NCBI GenBank assembly: GCA_020831885.1
Contig: JAFIFU010000011.1
Span: 22,679 to 86,678, forward strand
DNA from: Ectothiorhodospiraceae bacterium
GTDB taxonomy: Bacteria; Pseudomonadota; Gammaproteobacteria; Nitrococcales; Aquisalimonadaceae
Direction: 5' to 3'
DNA length: 64,000 nucleotides
Shown: positions 41,898-49,243 of the stretch, piece by piece
Numbering within the stretch: the stretch's first letter is position 1
How the letters are laid out: the number at the start of each line of letters is the position of its first letter
Program-made: the position numbers and the translations under genes
The notes under the pieces: generated by a model
The model's input: the letters and a program-made list of their open reading frames with translations, nothing else
Told to the model about the DNA's origin: nothing
Database searches by the model: none

Positions 41898-43208
41898 ATG
41901 ACGACTGTGTATAAACATGCCTTTTTTTGCCTGATTGCGTTGCTGCTCCTGGTGGATCTGGCCGGGGCGGCCCAGCGCACAAGCCCCGACGATGGTCCGT
42001 TGCAGGCCAGGATTGATGCCGCGAATGCCGGCGAGGTGCTGGTGCTGGCCCCCGGCGTTTACCCGGGCGGTGTCACCATCGACAAACCGTTGACGCTGCG
42101 CGGGGAGCCCGGTGCGGTCATCGATGCGGGCGGCCAGGGCGACGTCGTCCGCGTGGAAGCGGAGGATGTGCGCATCGAAGGGTTGGTGTTGCGCAACTCG
42201 GGGTTCAATCTCACCGACATGAACGCGGGCGTCCATGGCGCCCGCGGTGCCCATCGCCTGCACGTGGAAGGCAACATCCTCGAGGACGTGGCCTTCGGCG
42301 TCTGGGCCTGGCACCTGGAAGACGTGAACATCATCGACAACCGGATCGCCAGCGACCCCTCGGTCCGCTCCCAGGATCGCGGCGACGCCATCCGGCTGTT
42401 CAACGTCAGACATGGTCTGGTGGCCTACAACACCGTGCGCGATGCCCGGGATGGCGTCTATATCGATACCAGTGAGCATGTGGAGTTTCGCGGCAATCAT
42501 TTCTCCGCGCTCCGCTACGCGATTCATTACATGTATTCACACCACGGCCGCATTGTGGATAACACCACCACCGACACGCGCAGCGGGTACGCGTTGATGA
42601 TGTCCAATCACCTGGAAGTCACGGGCAATCGCTCTGTCGGTGATCGCAACTACGGTTTCCTGTTGAACTTCGTCAATCACAGCAAAGTGGCTGACAATCT
42701 GGTGGACCGCGTCACCGGTTGGTCCGGTGCCACCGGCGCTGAGCATGGGGTGACCCTGGGTTCCGAGGGCAAAGCCATCTTCATCTATAACTCCCAGTCC
42801 AATGACATCCGGAACAATATTTTCGCTAACAGCGAGATCGGTATTCACCTGACGGCGGGCTCCGAGGGCAACCGGATTCATGGCAATAATTTCATCGGTA
42901 ATCGGACCCAGGTCATGTACGTTGCCACGCGCAAGCAGGACTGGTCCTACGAGGGGCAGGGCAATTACTGGAGCGATTACCTGGGTTGGGATCTGCAGGG
43001 AGACGGCGTTGGTGACCATGCCTATGAGCCCAACGATTCCGTTGATCGCCTGCTGTGGATGTATCCGATGGCCCGCGTGCTGATGAACAGCCCCGCGGTG
43101 CAGTTGCTGCGCTGGGTGCAGCGCGAATTTCCCATTTTGCGGCCATCCGGGGTGAAGGATAGCGCGCCGCTGATGCGACCAACCCGCTCGCTGGAGGAGC
43201 TGGGATGA
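41898..43208 (+). CDS. nosD: Periplasmic copper-site assembly protein NosD
   Basis: The 436-residue right-handed beta-helix protein with a signal peptide (residues ~1-25) assists CuZ assembly with the NosFY transporter. CASH/PbH1 repeats run through the middle (for example NIIDNRI, FRGNHFSALRYAIHYMY). The GQGNYWSDYLGWD motif is typical of NosD. ATG 41898 (MTTVYKHAFF) was chosen over an upstream TTG at 41877. It overlaps nosF by 4 bp. Confidence 0.95.
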   Translation: MTTVYKHAFFCLIALLLLVDLAGAAQRTSPDDGPLQARIDAANAGEVLVLAPGVYPGGVTIDKPLTLRGEPGAVIDAGGQGDVVRVEAEDVRIEGLVLRNSGFNLTDMNAGVHGARGAHRLHVEGNILEDVAFGVWAWHLEDVNIIDNRIASDPSVRSQDRGDAIRLFNVRHGLVAYNTVRDARDGVYIDTSEHVEFRGNHFSALRYAIHYMYSHHGRIVDNTTTDTRSGYALMMSNHLEVTGNRSVGDRNYGFLLNFVNHSKVADNLVDRVTGWSGATGAEHGVTLGSEGKAIFIYNSQSNDIRNNIFANSEIGIHLTAGSEGNRIHGNNFIGNRTQVMYVATRKQDWSYEGQGNYWSDYLGWDLQGDGVGDHAYEPNDSVDRLLWMYPMARVLMNSPAVQLLRWVQREFPILRPSGVKDSAPLMRPTRSLEELG

Positions 43209-44137
43209 AGCCGATTGTCGAACTGGACCGGGTGGAACGCCGATTCAACGGTGTGCACGCGCTGAAGGGTCTGAGCCTGACACTGGCGCCGGGTGAGGTG
43301 CTGGGTCTGCTAGGCCACAACGGGGCGGGCAAGTCCACCATGATGAAGCTGGTGCTGGGCGTTCTTGCCCCCACCGCTGGCCGGGTAACGGTGCTTGGAG
43401 CGGATCCGCGGGGAACCGGTGCGCGGAGCCTGCGTCTTCAATTGGGATACCTGCCGGAGAACGTCAGCTTTTACGATAATCTGAGTGGTCGCGAAGTGAT
43501 CCGGTACTTCTCCCGCCTCAAGCGTGTTCCATTGCGCGAAGCCGATCAATTGCTGGAACGGGTGGGGCTTGGACACGCCGCCAATCGCCGGGTGCGCACC
43601 TACTCCAAGGGCATGCGGCAACGCTTGGGACTGGCCCAGGCCTTGTTGGGTGAGCCCCGACTGCTGCTGCTCGACGAGCCCACGGTGGGGCTCGACCCCA
43701 TGGCGGTGCGGGACGTCTACGGCATGATCGATGCGCTGCGGGGCAAAGGCACCAGTGTGATCCTCTGCTCCCACGTGCTGCCCGGCGTGGAACGTCACAT
43801 CGATCGCGTCGCTATCCTGTGCGAAGGGCGCTTGCTGGCGTCGGGCACCATCGACGGTTTGCGTGAACAGGCTGGTCTGCCGCTGCGAATCCATGCACGC
43901 GGCGCTGGTCTGAACGGGACTGTGCGGACCCGCCTGAACGGGCATGGGGTGGATATCCAGGCGGATGGTGATGGGAGCATTCGTCTGATCGCGCCCCCTA
44001 CCGAGAAACTCCATGTTCTACGTGCATTGCTGGAAGAGCCGGATCTCAGTGATGTCACCGTGGAGGCACCCACCCTGGACTCCCTCTACGCCTATTTTGA
44101 TGAATGTGGCCGGACCGGAGGGGAGCGTCATGCGTGA
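43205..44137 (+). CDS. nosF: ABC transporter ATPase NosF
   Basis: The 310-residue ATPase pairs with NosY and delivers sulfur to NosD for CuZ assembly. Walker A is GHNGAGKSTMMK, the signature YSKGMRQRLGLAQAL and Walker B LLLLDEPTVGLDP. A C-terminal domain of about 90 residues is usual for NosF. The start overlaps nosD (ATGA), and the end overlaps nosY by 8 bp, so all three are translationally coupled. Confidence 0.95.
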   Translation: MKPIVELDRVERRFNGVHALKGLSLTLAPGEVLGLLGHNGAGKSTMMKLVLGVLAPTAGRVTVLGADPRGTGARSLRLQLGYLPENVSFYDNLSGREVIRYFSRLKRVPLREADQLLERVGLGHAANRRVRTYSKGMRQRLGLAQALLGEPRLLLLDEPTVGLDPMAVRDVYGMIDALRGKGTSVILCSHVLPGVERHIDRVAILCEGRLLASGTIDGLREQAGLPLRIHARGAGLNGTVRTRLNGHGVDIQADGDGSIRLIAPPTEKLHVLRALLEEPDLSDVTVEAPTLDSLYAYFDECGRTGGERHA

Positions 44138-44960
44138 AATTCTGATCGTGGCCGAGAAGGAGTTCCAGGATGGCCTGCGTAATCGTTGGGTGCTGGCCAT
44201 CACCGTGGTGTTCGCGCTGCTGGCCATTGGTCTGGCCTGGTTCGGGGCAGCGGCTTCCGGTGAAGTGGGCTTTACGCGCATTTCAACCACCATCGTCAGT
44301 CTGGCCAGCCTGGCGGTGTTTCTGATTCCGCTGATCGCTCTCATGCTCGCCTACGACAGCATCGTGGGAGAGGATGAACAGGGCACGCTGTTACTGTTGA
44401 TGACCTATCCTCTCAGCCGCACGGGCCTGCTGGCGGGAAAATTCCTGGGGCACGGGGCCATTCTGGCCTTGTCCACCGTGCTCGGGTTCGGCCTGGCGGC
44501 GGTGATGATCATCGTGCTCGCGGAGCAGGCGACCATTGCCAATCTGGCAGGGCCATTCAGTCTGTTCATCATCAGTGCCGTTCTGTTGGGCTGGGTTTTC
44601 CTGGCGCTGGCGTACCTGATCAGCGTGGTGGCCCGGGAGAAAGCGCGCGCCGCGGGGCTGGCATTGCTGGTCTGGTTCGTTTTCGTGTTGGTGTACGACC
44701 TGGCGCTACTAGGCCTTCTGGTGGGCACCGAAGGACGGCTGGACGGTGGTGTGTTCCGTTTTCTGCTGTTGCTCAATCCCACGGATGTCTTTCGGCTGGT
44801 GAATATGACCGGCTTTGAGGAGGCCGCCGCGGCCAGCGGGCTGCTCTCCGTGTTCGGTGATCAGTCCCATTCCATGGGGCTGCTGCTGTCCATCCTGATT
44901 GCCTGGATCGTCTTTCCATTGGGCGCCGCCGCAGGCCTGTTCGCGGCGCGCCGTACCTGA
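44130..44960 (+). CDS. nosY: ABC transporter permease NosY
   Basis: The 276-residue integral membrane partner of NosF has about six hydrophobic segments (for example WVLAITVVFALLAIGLAWF). The cytoplasmic start MREILIVAEKEFQDGLRNRW is typical, which fixes ATG 44130; the frame stays open upstream to 44013 inside nosF. It is followed by nosL after 16 bp. Confidence 0.95.
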   Translation: MREILIVAEKEFQDGLRNRWVLAITVVFALLAIGLAWFGAAASGEVGFTRISTTIVSLASLAVFLIPLIALMLAYDSIVGEDEQGTLLLLMTYPLSRTGLLAGKFLGHGAILALSTVLGFGLAAVMIIVLAEQATIANLAGPFSLFIISAVLLGWVFLALAYLISVVAREKARAAGLALLVWFVFVLVYDLALLGLLVGTEGRLDGGVFRFLLLLNPTDVFRLVNMTGFEEAAAASGLLSVFGDQSHSMGLLLSILIAWIVFPLGAAAGLFAARRT

Positions 44961-44976
44961 AATACGGAGTTCGCCC

Positions 44977-45600
44977 ATGCCTACACGACGGAATGTTCTT
45001 TTCCTGCTAGCCGGCTTGCCGGCCCTGAGCCTGTTCGGATGTGGAGGCGATGGTGGTTCCGCCGCCGACGCATGCTCGCCGATCCGACTCACCGACGACC
45101 ATGATTGCGCGTTGTGCGGGATGACAGTAATCCGGCATCCCGGCCCCAAGGCGCAGGCGTGCCTTCGGGATGGCCGGGTTCTGCCGTTCTGTTCAGTGCA
45201 CGATATGCTGTCCTGGGCCTGGCAGCCGGAATCCGGGCCCAGTATCCGGGTTCTCTATGTCCATGACCTGTCGCTCACCGGCTGGAATCAGCCTTCGGAT
45301 GATGCCTACGTCCCGGCGGAAGAGGCCGTGTACGTGGTGGGCCATGACCAGCGCGGGGCCATGGGCCATTCCCCCGCGCCGTTCTCCGATCGCGGGGATG
45401 CGGAAGCTTTTGCCGAAGCGCATGGCGGCGACTTGCTGGCATACGATGAATTGAACTGGGATACCTTCCGGGGCAATGGCGCCGAATCCGGTGGGCACGG
45501 CCACGGTGGACACGGTCATGGGAGTAGCGGTGACAACGACGGGAATGATCACGGCGGCGGCAACGGCGGGCACGATGGCATGGGCCGGCAAGGCCATTAA
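44977..45600 (+). CDS. nosL: Copper chaperone lipoprotein NosL with His/Gly-rich tail
   Basis: Outer-membrane lipoprotein that delivers Cu(I) to NosZ, 207 residues. The lipobox is ALSLFGCGG with the acylated Cys near residue 22. The metal-binding motif is CALCGMTV. The last ~40 residues are Gly-rich with seven histidines (GGHGHGGHGHG and more), not a usual NosL feature, and might store or pass on copper or zinc. It is the last gene of the nos operon; the inverted-repeat element at 45601 starts right after the stop. Confidence 0.92.
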   Translation: MPTRRNVLFLLAGLPALSLFGCGGDGGSAADACSPIRLTDDHDCALCGMTVIRHPGPKAQACLRDGRVLPFCSVHDMLSWAWQPESGPSIRVLYVHDLSLTGWNQPSDDAYVPAEEAVYVVGHDQRGAMGHSPAPFSDRGDAEAFAEAHGGDLLAYDELNWDTFRGNGAESGGHGHGGHGHGSSGDNDGNDHGGGNGGHDGMGRQGH

Positions 45601-45795
45601 CTTCCTTTAGGAAGCACTGATCTATTCCCATGATGCTCAGCGTGCGCGAATGGCCCGCCCTGCGGGGCTTTGCAGCGTGTCCGGTTGCCGCGTTGCGGCT
45701 CTTGCCAAGGGCTCGCCATTGCCTGCGAGCCGCGCCTTGCCCCCGAACACGCTGCAAAGCCAGAGCACCATGGGAAAAAATCAGCGCTTCCTTAA
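45601..45795. mobile_element. Nested inverted-repeat element (MITE-like) between nosL and apbE
   Basis: The outer arms 45609-45638 and 45763-45795 are complementary over about 30 bp with roughly five mismatches. Inner arms 45667-45680 and 45747-45760 match exactly over 14 bp. A still smaller GCGGCTC/GAGCCGC stem lies inside. It has no coding capacity. The ends carry the dispersed GATCAGCGCTTCC core. The right end contains the apbE stop codon. It may be a miniature transposable element, a folded RNA or a terminator. Confidence 0.62.
45773..45795. repeat. Dispersed repeat copy 4 at the right end of the element
   Basis: GGAAAAAATCAGCGCTTCCT contains the same ATCAGCGCTTCCT core as the copies at 13031 and 29889 (reverse). 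It forms the right arm of the nested element and overlaps the apbE stop codon. The left arm at 45609-45630 is the diverged reverse copy (AGGAAGCACTGATC). Confidence 0.55.
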
Positions 45796-46829
45796 CGCTC
45801 CAGGTACGCCTCCATGGCGGGGCTGTTATCCGTCCGGAAGCCGTCTCCGTCGCGGCTGATCAGGGTCACCTTGAGGTCCTGTTCCGCGGCCACCTGCAGC
45901 GCCCGTTCGGTGCCCAGCACCAGCAGCCCCGTGGCGTAGGCATCGGCCCAGGTGCTGGACGGATGCAGGACCGTGACAGATGCGAGCCTGTGACTGATCG
46001 GCTCACCGGTGCGCGGGTCCAGGATATGGCTGTACCGTCGCCCGCCTTCCTCGAAGTAGTTGCGATAGTCCCCGGATGTGGCCGCGGCCATGTTCTCCAG
46101 AGGAAGGATCAGCGGTATATCCTCCGCGCCGCGGTGGTGGGGTTGCTCAACACCGATGCGCCAGGGGCGTTGCGCGCTGTAGCGCCCCCCGGCCCGAAGA
46201 TCCCCGCCGATGTTCACCAGATAGTTCTCGATGCCCTGACGCTCAAGGTACCGGCCCACCGCATCCACGCCGTAGCCCTTGGCGATACCGGACAGGTCCA
46301 CCAGGAAGTCACGCTGCCTTCGGGCGCGTTCACCGGCGCCGTCCACCTGTAGCCCGGCGATGCCGGTCTCCGCCAGCGCCGCTTCCAACTGCCCGGCATC
46401 CGGTCGACGGTTTGGCCGTCCTTCGGGACCGAAGCCCCAGAGGTTGACCAGTGCGCCTACGGTGACGTCAAACGCCCCCTGGGTGTGCGTCGCAACGTCC
46501 TGGCTGATGCCCAGCACCTCCAGGACTGGCCCGGGGAGATCCACCCATTCGCCCACCGGAGCCCGGTTTAGGCGGTTCAGCTCGGAATCCTCCCGGTAGG
46601 TGGACATGCCCGCATCCACACCGTCCAGAACGTCCCGTATTCCGGCCTGGAGTGTCTTCAGCTCGTGCTCCGGCCATTCCCCTGGCAGTGTGACCTGATA
46701 GAAGGTCCCGAAAACCCCGCCTTCCAGGACGGTGCTGGTCTCATCCGGTGGTGAGTCGCCTCCGCAGCCGCCGGTCAGCGCCAGGGTCGCCAGCAGGATG
46801 GAGACGAGGGTCATGCGTGCGCTGCTCAT
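45792..46829 (-). CDS. apbE: FAD:protein FMN transferase ApbE (lipoprotein)
   Basis: Periplasmic lipoprotein that attaches FMN covalently to threonines of target proteins, 345 residues. There is a lipobox (LALTGGCGG), a MSTYREDSELNRLN motif, the flavin-binding VDLSGIAKGYGVD and IGGDLRAGG, and TSGDYRNYFEEGG and HILDPRTGEP. The probable local substrate is NosR. It is convergent to the nos operon and sits downstream of the DGC-domain gene, overlapping it by 4 bp. Confidence 0.94.
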   Translation of the reverse strand: MSSARMTLVSILLATLALTGGCGGDSPPDETSTVLEGGVFGTFYQVTLPGEWPEHELKTLQAGIRDVLDGVDAGMSTYREDSELNRLNRAPVGEWVDLPGPVLEVLGISQDVATHTQGAFDVTVGALVNLWGFGPEGRPNRRPDAGQLEAALAETGIAGLQVDGAGERARRQRDFLVDLSGIAKGYGVDAVGRYLERQGIENYLVNIGGDLRAGGRYSAQRPWRIGVEQPHHRGAEDIPLILPLENMAAATSGDYRNYFEEGGRRYSHILDPRTGEPISHRLASVTVLHPSSTWADAYATGLLVLGTERALQVAAEQDLKVTLISRDGDGFRTDNSPAMEAYLER

Positions 46830-47218
46830 TCGGTGAAGGGCGTTCCTCGAAGTTCCCGGGCGATCCGGCGCATCTCCGGGTACAGGCGTTCCGCCAGTTC
46901 CGGCGATGCATCCTCACCATACCGTTTCCTGATGCCATGTTCATGCAATTGTACATGCCGGGCCGGTTCGATGGCATGGCGTGCCAGGGTGTTGCGTACG
47001 CAGGCCAGGGGGCAGCCGTCCAGAGCCAGGATCGGGCGCCCGGACCGCGCCAGTTTCACCAGCTTCGGAACGTCGCCGCCGACGCCGGCAATACACGACA
47101 TCTCCGCCTCATCGGCGCGATCCAGGCGCAATGCCAGGGTGTTGGTGAGTTGCGCTGCGCTGGAGCAACCAGAACAGCTATAGACCAGTGGCAGGTCCTC
47201 TGTCTTGCGTTTCGCCAT
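46826..47218 (-). CDS. DGC-domain putative zinc-binding protein
   Basis: The 130-residue Cys-rich protein has the pattern YSCSGCSSAAQLTN at the start, EMSCIAGVGGD in the middle and LALDGCPLACVRNTL, the DGC signature. Such proteins are proposed to bind zinc or another metal and often accompany denitrification genes. It overlaps apbE, so the two are co-translated. The start at 47218 (MAKRKTEDL) gives the conserved N-terminus; the frame extends to 47389 in unrelated sequence. Confidence 0.85.
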   Translation of the reverse strand: MAKRKTEDLPLVYSCSGCSSAAQLTNTLALRLDRADEAEMSCIAGVGGDVPKLVKLARSGRPILALDGCPLACVRNTLARHAIEPARHVQLHEHGIRKRYGEDASPELAERLYPEMRRIARELRGTPFTE

Positions 47219-47317
47219 GGTGGTCTCCTCTCCGTCGCGTGCACAAGCCTGCAGGACCGGCGATGCCGGGGCCTTGATCTGGAGCAAGGACCACGGGCAC
47301 GGCCGGTTGACAACTTG

Positions 47318-47334
47318 CACCTGTCTGACAGGTG
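47318..47334. promoter_or_regulatory. Perfect palindrome upstream of two divergent operons
   Basis: CACCTGTC-T-GACAGGTG, 8-bp perfect arms, lies in the 221-bp gap between the DGC-domain gene (minus) and the diguanylate cyclase gene (plus). It follows a TTGACA at 47307-47312. It looks like an operator for a TetR- or MarR-size dimer. No regulator gene is adjacent. Confidence 0.5.
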
Positions 47335-47439
47335 GCGCAGAATCCGTTACTAACGAAACAAAGCCAACCCCACCATTCCGCAAGCCCATCGGGACGGCCG
47401 TCAGGGTCCGGGCTTCGGGCTGTCAGGATGATTAGACGC

Positions 47440-48282
47440 ATGCCAGGCACGGATCCGTACGTCAAAGTGCTGGATATCGAGCAGACGCTTGCCGATCTGA
47501 ACCGGGCCATGGATCAGTTGCGGCGCGAACGGGACGATCTGGAGATCGCGCTCACCACGGCGGTGGAGCATGGAGATGCCATCGAGGCGCAACTGGAGCT
47601 GGCGAACCGTCAGTTGCAGCGGGAAGTGCGCGAGCGGCGTGCCATCGAGGTGCAGTTGCGTCAGCTCGTGGCAACCATCTCCCAGAAAAGCCGGGATCTG
47701 GAAGTGGTCCTGCAGACCATCACCGAGCATTCCGACCAGATGGATCTGCACTGGCTCGATCGTTACCGGCAGTCAGAGGACAGTGCCCGTCGGGACCCTC
47801 TCACCGGGCTGGCCAACCGCCGCATGCTGGACGAGCGGATGGCCGATGAATGGGCCCGTGCCCGTCGCCAGCGCCAATGGCTGGCCATGCTGTTGTGCGA
47901 CGTGGACCACTTCAAGACCTACAACGATCTGCACGGGCATCAGGCGGGCGACGATTGCCTGAAGCGGATCGCGGAAACCCTGTGCCAGGAACTGCACCGG
48001 CACAATGACCTGATTGCCCGGTACGGCGGCGAGGAGTTCGTATTGCTGTTGCCGGATACGGACGAAGTGGGGGCGCAGCGGGTTGCCGAGAGTATCCAGC
48101 GGGCATTTGAAAAGGCGGCATTGCCCCACGAGAATTCCCCCCATGGGCGGATCACCCTGAGCATCGGCGCCGCTGCCATGATCCCGGATGAGGATGACGA
48201 GGGAGCCTTGTTCGCTGAGGTGGACCGCCGGCTGTACCTGGCCAAGCAGCAGGGCCGGAATCTGATTGTGGCTTCCTCTTGA
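47440..48282 (+). CDS. Soluble diguanylate cyclase with N-terminal coiled coil
   Basis: The 280-residue protein has a long N-terminal coiled coil (residues ~15-105) followed by a GGDEF domain. The active loop ARYGGEEFVLLLPD is intact, and the product-inhibition I-site RHND lies five residues before GGEEF. There is no membrane segment. It should make cyclic di-GMP when dimerised. ATG 47440 was chosen, although ATG 47428 is possible. It is the first gene of a five-gene operon whose next members are partner-switching proteins. Confidence 0.9.
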   Translation: MPGTDPYVKVLDIEQTLADLNRAMDQLRRERDDLEIALTTAVEHGDAIEAQLELANRQLQREVRERRAIEVQLRQLVATISQKSRDLEVVLQTITEHSDQMDLHWLDRYRQSEDSARRDPLTGLANRRMLDERMADEWARARRQRQWLAMLLCDVDHFKTYNDLHGHQAGDDCLKRIAETLCQELHRHNDLIARYGGEEFVLLLPDTDEVGAQRVAESIQRAFEKAALPHENSPHGRITLSIGAAAMIPDEDDEGALFAEVDRRLYLAKQQGRNLIVASS

Positions 48283-48304
48283 TTCACCATCATGGAGCAC
48301 GCGT

Positions 48305-48877
48305 ATGGCAGAAGAATACGGAGAATTCCGTGCGCTACGGTATGACCGGGAAACGGAATCACTGAACCTGTCCTTCTGGCCCGGGTCCGTCCCCTTGCAG
48401 CAGCGCTGGCGTAACAACGGCCTGTCCGCCGATTTTCTCGGGGATTATGTCACCACATTCTTTCCCCTGGAGGATGACAACCCGGCGGCGAGGGCGCGGC
48501 AGAACGAGATACGGGGCGCGGTGGCGTTCATCGCCAACGAACTGCTGGAGAATGCCATGAAGTTCCATGATGGCAGGCTTCCGGAGCCCATCACGGTTCA
48601 TCTCAATCTGCAGCCGGAGCGCATCCTGCTTCAGCAGAGCAATGGTGTGAGTGCGGAGGCGGCGGAGGATTTCCGCGCTTTCGTGCAGCGTCTGCGGGAT
48701 AACGACCCCGGTGAGCTGTACATCCAGCAGTTGGAGGAGAGCGCACTGTCCGAAGGCTCCGCAGGTGTTGGTTATCTCACGATGATCAACGATTACCAGG
48801 CGGAACTGGCGTGGCGCTTTGACGCGCTGCCCGACCCCGGATTTCGCGTGACGACACAGGTGATGATCAGGATATGA
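48305..48877 (+). CDS. GHKL ATPase-like anti-sigma-type protein (slr1658-like)
   Basis: The 190-residue cytosolic protein has a GHKL-type N-box IANELLENAMKFHDG (residues ~73-87) and a glycine-rich GSAGVGYLTMINDY lid-like segment near 155. The usual G1 DxGxG is replaced by QQSNGVS, lacking the Asp, so kinase activity is doubtful. It overlaps the STAS gene by four bases, the arrangement of anti-sigma/anti-anti-sigma pairs. The closest named type that I recall is the slr1658 regulator family. It starts ATG 48305 (MAEEYGEFRAL). Confidence 0.75.
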   Translation: MAEEYGEFRALRYDRETESLNLSFWPGSVPLQQRWRNNGLSADFLGDYVTTFFPLEDDNPAARARQNEIRGAVAFIANELLENAMKFHDGRLPEPITVHLNLQPERILLQQSNGVSAEAAEDFRAFVQRLRDNDPGELYIQQLEESALSEGSAGVGYLTMINDYQAELAWRFDALPDPGFRVTTQVMIRI

Positions 48878-49236
48878 CGGAACAAGCCTTGATGAACGCT
48901 CTTGCCGGCGAAGGTTATGAGGTGGAGTTTCGCCCGGACGAGGACTGTGTACGCATGTCGGGAGCCCTGCGCCTGGGAGGGCTTGCCGAGTACGCGCCCA
49001 TTTCCGCGATGCTGGAGGAGGCATTGCAGGGGCGCGAACGTCTGGTGCTGGATCTCACCGGGCTGGAGTTCCTGAACAGCTCGGGAATCGCCACGCTGTC
49101 CCGGTTTGTGATCAGCGCCCGTAACCATGCCCAGTGCGGCCTGGTCATTCGCGGGTCGAACGAAATCGCCTGGCAGGGGAAGTCGCTGAACAATCTCAAG
49201 CGGCTCATGCCCAGCCTTGAACTGCGCTTCGACTGA
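48874..49236 (+). CDS. STAS-domain anti-anti-sigma-like protein (slr1659-like)
   Basis: The 120-residue STAS-fold protein has the core LVLDLTGLEFLNSSGIATLSRF, with Ser69/Ser70 at the position phosphorylated in SpoIIAA. It has no membrane part. It lies between an ATPase-like gene (4-bp overlap) and a PP2C phosphatase gene (7 bp), so phosphorylation by one and dephosphorylation by the other is the natural inference. The output may be the neighbouring diguanylate cyclase. Confidence 0.82.
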   Translation: MTEQALMNALAGEGYEVEFRPDEDCVRMSGALRLGGLAEYAPISAMLEEALQGRERLVLDLTGLEFLNSSGIATLSRFVISARNHAQCGLVIRGSNEIAWQGKSLNNLKRLMPSLELRFD

Positions 49237-49243
49237 CACCCTG

